NCBI RefSeq assembly: GCF_008330945.1
Contig: NZ_CP043489.1
Location: 992,001 to 1,056,000, forward strand
Length of the DNA: 64,000 nucleotides
Reading direction: 5' to 3'
DNA from: Labrys sp. KNU-23
GTDB lineage: Bacteria > Pseudomonadota > Alphaproteobacteria > Rhizobiales > Labraceae
This document shows positions 51,801-62,591 of this stretch, in pieces (within the stretch, counting starts at the first letter, position 1; every line of letters begins with the position of its first letter). The notes under the pieces were generated by a model. It was not told the origin of the DNA. It did not search any database and was given only the letters and a program-made list of their open reading frames with translations. The translations under genes were made by a program, and so were the position numbers.

Positions 51801-52925
51801 ATGGGCGTGCCGATAAGCAAGGTCTCTCTTACCGATGCGGTGCCGGTGGGCACGACCGTGGTCGACATCGAGCGGCGGCGAGGCCGCGGCGCCGGTTCCA
51901 ACGCCAGCGGGCGTTTCGAGGGTCTTTCGCGCTTCATCGAGGATGATGGCTGGAACTCGATCGAGGAATTGCCGACCCTGCGCACCGAGATCCAGGAGGA
52001 GCAGGCCCGCAAGATCATCACCTTCAACGACTCGCCGGACATTTCCTTCGATCGCTCGATCAATCCCTATCGCGGCTGCGAACATGGCTGCGTCTACTGC
52101 TTCGCCAGGCCGACACACGCGCATATGGGCCTCTCGCCGGGGCTCGACTTCGAGACCAAGCTGTTCGCCAAGCCGAATGCGGCAAGCTTGCTGGAAAAGG
52201 AATTGTCGGCAAAAAATTATCAGCCGCGTACCATCGCGATGGGCACCAATACCGACCCCTACCAGCCGATCGAGCGCCAGCGCGGCATCACACGCTCCAT
52301 TCTGGAGGTCCTCGACAGGACCAGCCACCCGGTCGGCATCGTCACCAAATCGGGCTTGATCACGCGCGACATCGACATTCTCGCACGCCTCGCCCGGCGC
52401 GGCCTGGTGAAGGTCGCCCTGTCGGTAACCACCCTCGACGCCAAGCTTTCGCGCTCGCTCGAGCCGCGCGCGGCCACGCCGTCGCTGCGCTTGAAGGCCA
52501 TGCGTCAATTGGCCGATGCCGGCATTCCCGTGACGGTGATGGTGGCGCCGATCATCCCCAAGATCAATGATGCCGAGATCGAGCGCATTCTCGAGGCGGC
52601 GCATGCCGCGGGCGCCCGCGAGGCGGGTTACGTCATGCTGCGTCTGCCGCTGGAAATTTCGGGCCTGATGCGCGATTGGCTCAACGAGCATCGTCCCGAT
52701 GCCATGAACCATGTCTTCTCGCTGATGCGATCGAGCCGCGACGGCAAGGACTATGATTCACGCTGGGGCCTGCGCATGTCGGGAACCGGACCCTATGCCT
52801 GGATGATCGGGCGGCGTTTCGAACTGGCTGCCGCCCGGCTCGGCCTCAACGCCAGGCGGCTGAAACTGCGCACCGACCTGTTCACCCGCCCGGTGCGGAT
52901 GGGGGAACAATTGGCGCTGTTCTGA
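51801..52925 (+). CDS. PA0069 family radical SAM protein
   Basis: A 374-residue protein of the PA0069/Rv2578c family related to spore photoproduct lyase. The cluster motif is CEHGCVYC (residues ~93-100, C-x3-C-x2-C). MGTNTDPYQPIER and GIVTKSGLITRDIDIL follow the radical SAM barrel order. A GGAGGCGGCC ribosome-binding region precedes ATG 51801. In Hyphomicrobiales this gene usually neighbours rnhB and ccrM, as here. A consensus SOS box upstream suggests a link to DNA damage. The reaction is not known. Confidence 0.9.
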   Translation: MGVPISKVSLTDAVPVGTTVVDIERRRGRGAGSNASGRFEGLSRFIEDDGWNSIEELPTLRTEIQEEQARKIITFNDSPDISFDRSINPYRGCEHGCVYCFARPTHAHMGLSPGLDFETKLFAKPNAASLLEKELSAKNYQPRTIAMGTNTDPYQPIERQRGITRSILEVLDRTSHPVGIVTKSGLITRDIDILARLARRGLVKVALSVTTLDAKLSRSLEPRAATPSLRLKAMRQLADAGIPVTVMVAPIIPKINDAEIERILEAAHAAGAREAGYVMLRLPLEISGLMRDWLNEHRPDAMNHVFSLMRSSRDGKDYDSRWGLRMSGTGPYAWMIGRRFELAAARLGLNARRLKLRTDLFTRPVRMGEQLALF

Positions 52926-52984
52926 TCGGGCCAGATAGTCCGTCCGTCGGCCGAGTTGCCCTCCGTCTCCGGAACTGCCGGCAA

Positions 52985-53437
52985 TCACCCCTTGCTGCCG
53001 CTGAACCAGGACGAACGCTGGGGCTTGGCCGGAGTGGAAGAAGGCTCGCTCACGGTTGGACCGGGCAGTTCGCTTACCGGTGTCAGGGTTGCCGAAGCCC
53101 AGAAGGAATTGCCGGCCAAGGCATGCTCAGCGAGCTTGCGATAGGTCGCCAGGCGGCGATCGATCCGCTCGCCAATGTCATAGGCGGCAAGCTCCTGAGG
53201 CGTCGGGTCGCGGCCAACCTCCTTCTTGAACGCTGCCAGCCAGTCGCGCTTGTTCTGCATGGAGAGGGAGAAGGCCAGGAGGCCGACGACATCCTCCTCG
53301 TCATGCACCAGGCGATCAAACACATTGTCGGAGTGCAATCCGGCTTTGGTTGGGGCTGGCGCCGGCGCCACTTCGTTCTGAGGTTGATGGTCCTGAGAAG
53401 GTGTAGCAGCCTCGATATCGGTCACGTTCTTTTGCAT
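52985..53437 (-). CDS. Uncharacterised soluble protein
   Basis: A 150-residue protein with an N-terminal Pro/Ala-rich stretch (residues 1-35) and a core of about 70 residues: NVFDRLVHDEEDVVGLLAFSLSMQNKRDWLAAF, then GRDPTPQELAAYDIGERIDRRLATYRKLAEHAL. A Ser/Pro-rich tail ends in SSWFSGSKG. The HDEEDVVGLLA..MQNKRDWLAAF segment looks like a domain present in various Rhizobiales proteins with a helical, possibly membrane-associating C-terminal part, but this version has no membrane helix. No function is recognised. It is convergent with the radical SAM gene. Confidence 0.65.
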   Translation of the reverse strand: MQKNVTDIEAATPSQDHQPQNEVAPAPAPTKAGLHSDNVFDRLVHDEEDVVGLLAFSLSMQNKRDWLAAFKKEVGRDPTPQELAAYDIGERIDRRLATYRKLAEHALAGNSFWASATLTPVSELPGPTVSEPSSTPAKPQRSSWFSGSKG

Positions 53438-53552
53438 TCCACCCTGCCCTGCAACAAACGCTATCTGTCATTGTCGGCAACATGCCGTGAACTATTGCGG
53501 CGAATATCATGAGGCATTGAAAATGACCCATGGTTTCGTCCCGCGATTTTCG

Positions 53553-53623
53553 CCAAATCTTTGATTTGGTGCCGAGAACCGCGAGGTATTGAAGTCTCCG
53601 ATGCGTCAGCATCTTGGAGACTT
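53553..53623. other. Two hairpins in the 398-bp gap 53438-53835
   Basis: CCAAATC-ttt-GATTTGG (53553-53569) and AAGTCTCC...GGAGACTT (53592-53599 with 53616-53623), the latter enclosing GATGC-gtca-GCATC. The pair lies upstream of the minus-strand gene at 53437 and downstream of nothing on that strand, so a leader or regulatory role is possible. The rest of the gap holds a repeat copy and no gene. Confidence 0.4.
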
Positions 53624-53721
53624 GGCATAAACTTGACACGGCAGAGGCACAAAGCAAGTCACGATTTGTATCGGTACGGCGCCGGCCCATCCTCCGTGCT
53701 GGACCTGCCGGCGGGAATCTT

Positions 53722-53826
53722 CTAGAGCAAAACGCATTCAAGTGTGAACGCTTGTTTGCTCTAGCTCCTTGTTTCGACGCGGCTTTGCGATTCGAGGTGC
53801 TTCCGTCCAATCGCAAAATGCTTTAG
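53722..53826 (+). repeat. Dispersed two-hairpin element, copy E
   Basis: 105 bp from CTAGAGCAAAACGC to AATCGCAAAATGCTTTAG. First hairpin AGAGCAAA/TTTGCTCT; second hairpin TTTGCGATT/AATCGCAAA. The most complete copy in the window; it ends 9 bp before the rnhB start. Confidence 0.8.
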
Positions 53827-53835
53827 CGCCAATTC

Positions 53836-54408
53836 ATGACAAGACATCTTCTCGCCGGCGTCGACGAGGCTGGCCGGGGACCGCTGGCGGGCCCGGTCTC
53901 GGCTGCCGCCGTCATCCTCGATCCCGACCGGGTTCCGGCCGGCCTGGCCGATTCCAAGGTCATCACGGCGGCACGGCGCGAGGAGCTCTACCAGGAGATC
54001 ATGGCCTCGGCGCTTTCGGTGTCGGTCGCCTTCTCGAGCCCCGCCTTGATCGACCGGCTCAACATCCGCGGCGCCACGCTCGACGCCATGCGGCGGGCCG
54101 TCAGGGGGCTTTCCCTGCGTCCCTCGTCGGTGGAGATCGACGGCAAGGATGTGCCCCACGGCCTGCAGCTTCCGGCCCGCGCCATCATCGATGGTGATGC
54201 CCTGGTGCCGACCATCTCCGCCGCCTCGATCATCGCCAAGGTCACCCGCGACCGCCTGATGATCAAGCTTGCAGCCACCTACCCGCTCTATGGCTTCGAG
54301 CGCCACATGGGCTACGGCACGGCCGAGCATACCGCCGCCATCGACACACACGGGCCCTGTCCGCATCATCGCCTGTCGTTCGGGCGTCTGAAGGCCTATC
54401 GGGTTTGA
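53836..54408 (+). CDS. rnhB: Ribonuclease HII
   Basis: A 190-residue enzyme that degrades the RNA strand of RNA-DNA hybrids and helps excise misincorporated ribonucleotides. The family begins [18 protein letters not shown] with the first catalytic Asp-Glu; [12 protein letters not shown] and the Asp in VEIDGKD follow, then [14 protein letters not shown] with the last catalytic Asp and [13 protein letters not shown]. Length is normal. It lies next to the PA0069-type gene; in related bacteria ccrM follows directly, while here a transporter operon intervenes. The repeat copy E lies just before its start. Confidence 0.96.
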   Translation: MTRHLLAGVDEAGRGPLAGPVSAAAVILDPDRVPAGLADSKVITAARREELYQEIMASALSVSVAFSSPALIDRLNIRGATLDAMRRAVRGLSLRPSSVEIDGKDVPHGLQLPARAIIDGDALVPTISAASIIAKVTRDRLMIKLAATYPLYGFERHMGYGTAEHTAAIDTHGPCPHHRLSFGRLKAYRV

Positions 54409-54439
54409 AGGAAGCGGCAGCCGGATGAGGGGTGGCCCC

Positions 54440-54886
54440 CTACGGCGCAATCACGCCCTTGCGGAAGATGAAGCAGCCATAAAAGCGCCGTTCACCGGTG
54501 GCGATCACGCAATAGGCCTTCTTGGCGTGTTCGTAGAATTCCATGCGCTCGATCGAGGTCATCGGCCAGGACTTGCCTTCCGCCTTGTCGATCGCAACCT
54601 GCACCTCCTGCTGGACCGCGGGAATCTCGTCGGGCGAACCGACAATTTCCATGCGGCGGGCCGAGTCGTCGACGAACGTATCCAGCGGCACGACCGACAG
54701 CACGGCCTCGACCGCGCGGGCAGCCGTCACGCCGTCGATGCGCAGCAGATCCCCCAGCACCGTTTCGCGGGCGACCGAGTCGGCCGGGAAATTGGTATCG
54801 CAGATCACCAGCGTGTCGCCATGGCCCATCGCCCGGAGGGCATAGAGCACATCGGCGTTCAGCAGCGGATCGATATTCTTGAGCAT
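54440..54886 (-). CDS. fucU: FucU/RbsD family sugar mutarotase
   Basis: A 148-residue protein that interconverts anomers of a sugar (L-fucose for FucU; pyranose-furanose ribose for RbsD). Motifs of the family are MLKNIDPLLNADVLYALRAMGHGDTLVICDTNFPADSVA and YGCFIFRKGVIAP with the catalytic His/Tyr region. It is the last gene of the CUT2 transporter operon (9 bp after the permease) and fits the FucU subgroup better in length (~140-150 residues). The sugar is inferred to be the transported ligand. Confidence 0.9.
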   Translation of the reverse strand: MLKNIDPLLNADVLYALRAMGHGDTLVICDTNFPADSVARETVLGDLLRIDGVTAARAVEAVLSVVPLDTFVDDSARRMEIVGSPDEIPAVQQEVQVAIDKAEGKSWPMTSIERMEFYEHAKKAYCVIATGERRFYGCFIFRKGVIAP

Positions 54887-54895
54887 GGTGGTTTC

Positions 54896-55933
54896 CTATT
54901 TTGCGATCTGCGCAGGTTTGGTCTGCATGAGCTTGGCCTGCAGGATGACGACGATCAGCAGGAAGGCGCCGCGCACGACCGACTGCCAATAGGCCGAAAG
55001 CGAGATCCAGCCCATGCCGTTCTCGAAATTGAGGATCGTGTAGATCAGGCCGAGCAGCAGGGCGCCGGCCAGCGTGCCGCCGATCGAGCCCTTGCCGCCC
55101 GTCAGCAACGTGCCGCCCACCACCACCGAGGCGATGGCGATCAGCTCCCAGCCAATGCCTTCGATCGGTTGACCGGCACCGAATTGCGAGGCCAGGATCA
55201 CGCCCGCCATGCCGGCCGTCACGCCGGAGATCACATAGACCGCGAAGATGGTGCGGTTGACCGGCAGGCCCATCAGGCGTGAGGCTTCCGTGCCGCCGCC
55301 GACTGCCAGCACGTGGCGCCCGAAGGAGGTGGAGTTCAGGGTAACCGCGCCGATGATATAGGCCACCAGGGCGATCCAGGCCGGCGTCGGGAAACTCAGG
55401 ATGAAGCCGAGAATGTTCGCCGCAACGCCGGCATTTTCGGCATCCACCCATTCGGGCCTGAGGAAGCTGAGAAGATCGCCCTGCCCGAGCACGGTGAAGG
55501 CGGTATCGTAAGACGCCGAGACCGACTGGTTGTTGGCCAGCAGCAGGGCCGTGCCTTGCGCCGCCAGCATGGTGGCCAGCGTGGCGATGAAGGGCAGGAT
55601 CTTCAAGCGGGTGATGATCAAGGCATTGATGATGCCGACGGCCGCTCCCGCCGCGAGCCCGCCGGCAGCGCCGGCGATGAGGCCGTAGGAGCTGAGATAG
55701 GCGGAGACCACGCTGGCCAGCGCGGCGGTGGTGCCGACCGACAGGTCGATGCCACCGGTCATGATCACGAAGCACATGCCGAGCGCGACCAGCGCAAACA
55801 TCGAATTGTAACGCAGCACGGTCTGGATGTTGTAGGTGCCGAGGAAGCCGTCATAGCGCCAGGCCCCGAAGGCCGCGAGCAGGACGAGAGCGAGCAGCAC
55901 GCCGAGGGTGGGAGAGAACCGAACCTTGCCCAT
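54896..55933 (-). CDS. Sugar ABC transporter permease (YjfF/RbsC family)
   Basis: A 345-residue membrane protein with about nine helices. ATG 55933 overlaps the stop of the upstream permease by 3-4 bp. The conserved CUT2 permease segment MCFVIMTGGIDLSVGTTAALASVVSA is present, with LAVGGGTEASRLMGLPVNR and GGTLLTGGKGSIGGTLAGALLLG. Closest in plan to YjfF, the second permease of the E. coli galactofuranose importer, with YtfT-like protein upstream. Imports a monosaccharide; specificity is not shown. Confidence 0.9.
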   Translation of the reverse strand: MGKVRFSPTLGVLLALVLLAAFGAWRYDGFLGTYNIQTVLRYNSMFALVALGMCFVIMTGGIDLSVGTTAALASVVSAYLSSYGLIAGAAGGLAAGAAVGIINALIITRLKILPFIATLATMLAAQGTALLLANNQSVSASYDTAFTVLGQGDLLSFLRPEWVDAENAGVAANILGFILSFPTPAWIALVAYIIGAVTLNSTSFGRHVLAVGGGTEASRLMGLPVNRTIFAVYVISGVTAGMAGVILASQFGAGQPIEGIGWELIAIASVVVGGTLLTGGKGSIGGTLAGALLLGLIYTILNFENGMGWISLSAYWQSVVRGAFLLIVVILQAKLMQTKPAQIAK

Positions 55934-56889
55934 CACGCCGTCCCCTGCCGCTGGAGCCAGACAGCCAGCACGATCAGCACAGCCTTGGCAATGAGGGCCG
56001 CCGCATCCGGCACCCCATTGGCGAGGAGGGTATAGCGCACCAGCTGGATGATGAGCGCTCCGAACAGGGTGCCGACGATGGTGGCCCGACCGCCGGAGAG
56101 CAGCGTCCCTCCCACCGCCACCGCCGCGATGGCATCGAGCTCCTTGCCCATGCCGATCAGATTGGCATCGGCCGCCGAGTTCATGGCGATCTCGATGAGA
56201 CCTGCGATACCGGCGCACAGGCCGCAGATGAAATAAACCAGCACCTTGACGCGCGCCGCCGGCACGCCGGCGAGCCGGGCCGCCGCCTCATTGCCGCCGA
56301 CCGCCAGGACCTGGCGGCCGAACACGGTGCCCTTGAGCGCATAGGCAGCCGCGATCACCAGAACCGCCATGATCCAGACCTGGAACGGCAATCCAAGCAC
56401 CTTGCCGAGCGCGATAGCCTGGAATTCCGGGACCTTGAAGACCTGCAGGTCGCCATTGGTGGAAACCTGGGCCAATCCCCTGCCGGCAATGAACAGGATC
56501 AGCGTCGCGATGATCGGCTGGATGTTGTAGCGCGTGATCAGCCAGCCATTGAACAAGCCGAACACGCCTGCGACCAGTACCGGAATGACGATGCCGAAGC
56601 CAATCGCGACATAGAGGTTGGAAAAATCAAAGAGTTTGCCCGTAAAGATCATCGGCGACAGGGCACCGGCAATCGCCATCAGCGAACCGACCGACAGGTC
56701 GATGCCGCCGGTTGCGATCACCAGCGTCATGCCGATGCCGACGATCACGATGGTGCAGACCTGGGTGAGGTTGAGCAGCAGGGTCTGGGTGGTCGCAAAA
56801 TTGGGCGTGACGGCGAAATTGAAGCCGATCAGCAGCAGCAGCGCGATGATGACACCGTAGCGCTGCAAAAACGCAGGAACATCACGCAT
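55933..56889 (-). CDS. Sugar ABC transporter permease (YtfT/RbsC family)
   Basis: A 318-residue permease from ATG 56889 (MRDVPAFLQRYGVIIALLLL). It has the family segment MTLVIATGGIDLSVGSLMAIAGAL, then LAVGGNEAAARLAGVPAARVK and GGTLLSGGRATIVGTLFGALI. Its start overlaps the end of the ATPase gene by 8 bp; its stop overlaps the next permease start. Two different permeases with an ATPase and a binding protein form the CUT2 set ytfQ-ytfR-ytfT-yjfF. Confidence 0.9.
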   Translation of the reverse strand: MRDVPAFLQRYGVIIALLLLIGFNFAVTPNFATTQTLLLNLTQVCTIVIVGIGMTLVIATGGIDLSVGSLMAIAGALSPMIFTGKLFDFSNLYVAIGFGIVIPVLVAGVFGLFNGWLITRYNIQPIIATLILFIAGRGLAQVSTNGDLQVFKVPEFQAIALGKVLGLPFQVWIMAVLVIAAAYALKGTVFGRQVLAVGGNEAAARLAGVPAARVKVLVYFICGLCAGIAGLIEIAMNSAADANLIGMGKELDAIAAVAVGGTLLSGGRATIVGTLFGALIIQLVRYTLLANGVPDAAALIAKAVLIVLAVWLQRQGTA

Positions 56890-58453
56890 GGCCAGGTTTT
56901 CCGTGGTCTGGCGTTCCCGTCTCGTCGGCTGCGGGGCTGGCGCCGTGGGCCATGGCGGCCATGATGCTATCCTCATTGATATTGGGCGCGCACAGCTCTG
57001 CGACGCTCAGGCCGTCGCGCAGCACGAAGACGCGGGTTGCCGCCTCGATGATTTCCTCCAGTTCGGATGAAATCACCAGCACGCCGAGCCCCTCTGCTGA
57101 AAAGCGGCGGATCAGGTTGAGAATTTCCGCCTTGGCCCCGACATCGATGCCGCGCGTGGGTTCATCGAGAATGAGCAGTTTGGGATTCATGCACAGCCAG
57201 CGGGCGAGCAGAACCTTCTGCTGATTGCCACCGGAGAGTTCGCGGATCTTCTGGTCCGGGCTCGAGCATTTGATGCCGATTTCCTTGATGAAGCGCTCGA
57301 CGATCCGCCTCTGCTCGGCAAGGTCGAAGCGGCCGCTGCGCGAGAGCGCCGGCATCAGCGCGAGAGTGAGATTGTCGGCAACCGACATGTCGGGGATGAT
57401 GCCTTCGACCTTGCGGTCTTCGGAGCAAAAACCCATCCCGGCCTTGATGGCTTCCGTTGGCGTGCGGAACTCCGTCTTGGCACCGTTGAAGGCGATCTCA
57501 CCCTTGGCGCGCCTGTCGGCGGCGAAGATGGCGCGGGCCGTCTCGGTGCGCCCCGATCCCAGCAATCCCGCCAATCCGACGATCTCGCCCTTGGCGATCG
57601 AAAGGGAGGCATCGCTCACGCGCCGCCCGACGGCGAGCGAACGCACGCCAAGCAGTTCCTCGCGATGAACAGCCCCCTCGCCCCGTTCGGCCGCCGTGCC
57701 GCTTGCCATCACTTCCGCAAGGGCCTTGCCGAGCATGGAAGAGACCAGGGTCAGCTTGGGCATGTCCTGCATCGGCGAGACGGCGACCGTGCGCCCGTCG
57801 CGCATGATGGTCACCCGGTCGCAGACGGCATAGAGCTCATCGAGCTTGTGGGTGACGAACAGCACGGAGACCCCGTCATCCCTAAGCTGCCGGATGGTGC
57901 GCAGCAACACCGCCACTTCGGCCTCGTCGAGGGAAGAAGTCGGCTCGTCCATGATCACCAGGCGGGCCTTGAAGGACACCGCACGCGCGATCGCCACCAT
58001 CTGCTGGATGGCGGTGGGAAATTCACCCAGCGGCTGGGTAACGTCGATGTTGACATCGAAACGGGCCAGAAGTTCGCGCGCACCGGCGTTCATCGCCTTC
58101 CAATCGATGAACAGGCCGCCACGCTTGGGCTCGCGACCGAGATAGATGTTCTCGGCGACCGAGCGATAGCCGATCAGGTTGAGTTCCTGGAAGATGGTGC
58201 TCACCCCCAGGCGCTGGGCCTGCTGCGGAGAGCTCGCCTGCCAGGGCGCCCCACCGAAGGTGATGGTGCCACCATCATGTGAATGGGCACCGTTGAGGAT
58301 CTTGATCATGGTCGACTTGCCGGCCCCGTTCTGGCCGACCAGGGCCATGACCTCGGCAGGGGCGATGTCGAGGGTCGCGCCATGCAGGACCTTGACGCCG
58401 CCAAAGCTCTTGGTGATGGCATTCATGGAAAGAAGCGGGGACGATGCTGCCAT
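56882..58453 (-). CDS. Sugar ABC transporter ATP-binding protein, RbsA/YtfR type
   Basis: A 523-residue tandem ATPase. The first half has Walker A GQNGAGKST, Walker B LVIMDEPTSSLD and a divergent signature (PTAIQQMVAIARAV). The second half has a degenerate Walker A (GLLGSGRTE), an intact LSGGNQQKVLLARWL signature and LLILDEPTRGIDVGAK, as usual in CUT2 enzymes, where only some sites hydrolyse ATP. Stop overlaps the next permease start by 8 bp. An inverted repeat (58527-58614) lies in the 184-bp gap to the upstream binding-protein gene. Confidence 0.93.
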   Translation of the reverse strand: MAASSPLLSMNAITKSFGGVKVLHGATLDIAPAEVMALVGQNGAGKSTMIKILNGAHSHDGGTITFGGAPWQASSPQQAQRLGVSTIFQELNLIGYRSVAENIYLGREPKRGGLFIDWKAMNAGARELLARFDVNIDVTQPLGEFPTAIQQMVAIARAVSFKARLVIMDEPTSSLDEAEVAVLLRTIRQLRDDGVSVLFVTHKLDELYAVCDRVTIMRDGRTVAVSPMQDMPKLTLVSSMLGKALAEVMASGTAAERGEGAVHREELLGVRSLAVGRRVSDASLSIAKGEIVGLAGLLGSGRTETARAIFAADRRAKGEIAFNGAKTEFRTPTEAIKAGMGFCSEDRKVEGIIPDMSVADNLTLALMPALSRSGRFDLAEQRRIVERFIKEIGIKCSSPDQKIRELSGGNQQKVLLARWLCMNPKLLILDEPTRGIDVGAKAEILNLIRRFSAEGLGVLVISSELEEIIEAATRVFVLRDGLSVAELCAPNINEDSIMAAMAHGASPAADETGTPDHGKPGHA

Positions 58454-58502
58454 GCAGTCTCTGGCTCATAATGGCGGCAAGACCCGCCTCTATCATTGGT
58501 AA

Positions 58503-61058
<2,556 letters not shown>

Positions 61059-61060
61059 CG

Positions 61061-61085
61061 CCCTTCTCCCCTTGCGGGAGAAGGG
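61061..61085. terminator. Bidirectional hairpin between convergent ccrM and amidase genes
   Basis: CCCTTCTCCC (61061-61070) pairs with GGGAGAAGGG (61076-61085) over a 5-nt loop, directly after the ccrM stop and before the amidase stop. GC-rich, no T-run. Confidence 0.6.
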
Positions 61086-61095
61086 ATCCTATTCT

Positions 61096-62526
61096 TCACG
61101 CACTGATGGCAGGGCGCCGATCCTTCCAGGGCATGGCCTGCTCGAGCTGCGTCGAAACCGCCAGCACGCTCGCTTCGTCGCCATAACGACCGACCAGTTG
61201 CACGCCGATCGGAATGCTGTCGGGCGTCGAGCCGAGCGGCAGCGAGATCGCCGGCAAACCGGAAAGATTGAACGGGAAGGCGAAGACCGCATCCGTCCAT
61301 TTGGCATTGTACTGGTCGAGATCGGTCATCGACATGTCGTAATAGCCCATCTGACGCGGCAATTGCGTCAGGGTCGGCGTGATGAAGATGTCGTAGGGCG
61401 CAAGGTCCTCGGCGATCGCACGGCTGAGCTCGCGCAATTTCCAGACATCGCGGGCATGCTCGACGCCACTGATCGACCGGCCGCGCTCGATCACCGCCCA
61501 GGTTACCGGCTCGACATCGTCCCGGGTGACGGGACGCCCGATCACGCCGGCCAATCCGTCGAACATCGCGGCCGTCTCGACCGGAGACATATGGGTATAG
61601 GTCTTCCAGGCGTCATTGCCGTCCAAGGCCATGTCATGTTCCTCGACGCTATGGCCGAGGCTCTCCAGGGTCTTCACCGTGGCCAGCATCGCCGCCTTCA
61701 CCTGGGGATCGATCGGCGTGCCATTGGCCGGCGTGACGGTGTAGCCGATGCGCAGCCGCGTGGGCGCGCGCTTCGACAGTTCCAACCAGCTCTCCGCCGG
61801 CCTCGGCGGCGTATAGGGATCGCCCGGCAAGGCGCCTGCAACGGCATCAAGATAGGCGGCAGTATCGCGCACGCTGCGTGAATGGCAGAGGAAATAGGCG
61901 CCGCCATACCAGAAGTCCCCCGCCGGAGCGAGGGTGACGCGGCCGCGCGAAGGCTTGAGGCCGACGATGCCACAGCAGGAGGCGGGAACGCGGATGGAGC
62001 CGGCGCCATCGCTCGCCTCGCCGATCGGCACCATGCGCGAGGCCACGGCTGCCGCCGTGCCGCCGCTCGACCCGCCGGCGGTGATGCCTTCCTTCCAGGG
62101 ATTGATGGTGGCGCCGTAAAGCTTGGGCTCGGTGGAGATCGACCAGCCATTCTCGGGCGCATTCGACTTGCCGAGCAGCACCAGGCCGGCCGCCTTGATG
62201 CGCTGCACCGAGACAGAATCGCTCTCGGCCACCAGATCCTTCAGGTAGCGCGACGAATTGGTGAGCGGTGCGCCCTCCCAGGAACTGGCGAGTTCCTTGG
62301 CGAGGAAGGGAACGCCGGCAAAAGCCGCCTTGCGGTCGACCTTGGCGGCCATTGCCCGTCCCATGTCGTAGAGCCGGTGGATGACGGCGTTGAGCTTCGG
62401 ATTGACCTGCTCGATCACGGTGATGGCAGTTTCCACCACTTCGACAGGCGACACCTCGCCTCTGTGCACGAGCGCGGCCAGGCCGAGCGCATCGGATTCG
62501 ACATAGGTCTCCAGCAATGACGTCAT
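61096..62526 (-). CDS. Amidase, amidase-signature family
   Basis: A 476-residue hydrolase from ATG 62526 (MTSLLETYVESDALGLAALVHRGEVSPVEVVE). The catalytic triad is complete: Lys77 in LAKELASSWEG, cis-Ser153 in GGSSGGTAAAVASR and nucleophile Ser177 in SDGAGSIRVPA. A late IGVQLVGRYGDEASVLAVSTQLEQA is typical. The family hydrolyses amides, including aliphatic amides, 6-aminohexanoate cyclic dimer and indoleacetamide; the substrate is not shown. It is followed 65 bp upstream by a Gfo/Idh/MocA gene on the same strand and may be co-transcribed with it. Confidence 0.93.
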   Translation of the reverse strand: MTSLLETYVESDALGLAALVHRGEVSPVEVVETAITVIEQVNPKLNAVIHRLYDMGRAMAAKVDRKAAFAGVPFLAKELASSWEGAPLTNSSRYLKDLVAESDSVSVQRIKAAGLVLLGKSNAPENGWSISTEPKLYGATINPWKEGITAGGSSGGTAAAVASRMVPIGEASDGAGSIRVPASCCGIVGLKPSRGRVTLAPAGDFWYGGAYFLCHSRSVRDTAAYLDAVAGALPGDPYTPPRPAESWLELSKRAPTRLRIGYTVTPANGTPIDPQVKAAMLATVKTLESLGHSVEEHDMALDGNDAWKTYTHMSPVETAAMFDGLAGVIGRPVTRDDVEPVTWAVIERGRSISGVEHARDVWKLRELSRAIAEDLAPYDIFITPTLTQLPRQMGYYDMSMTDLDQYNAKWTDAVFAFPFNLSGLPAISLPLGSTPDSIPIGVQLVGRYGDEASVLAVSTQLEQAMPWKDRRPAISA

Positions 62527-62591
62527 GACAATCAATCCTTGGTGATGAAAATCGAAGGGACAGCGCGCACTAATCGCGCGCGCCGGGCCGG

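Noticed and set aside
51105..52712. 535-codon minus-strand ORF over the radical SAM gene
   Set aside because: Only the part from ATG 51617 resembles a protein family. The upstream part is antisense to the radical SAM gene.
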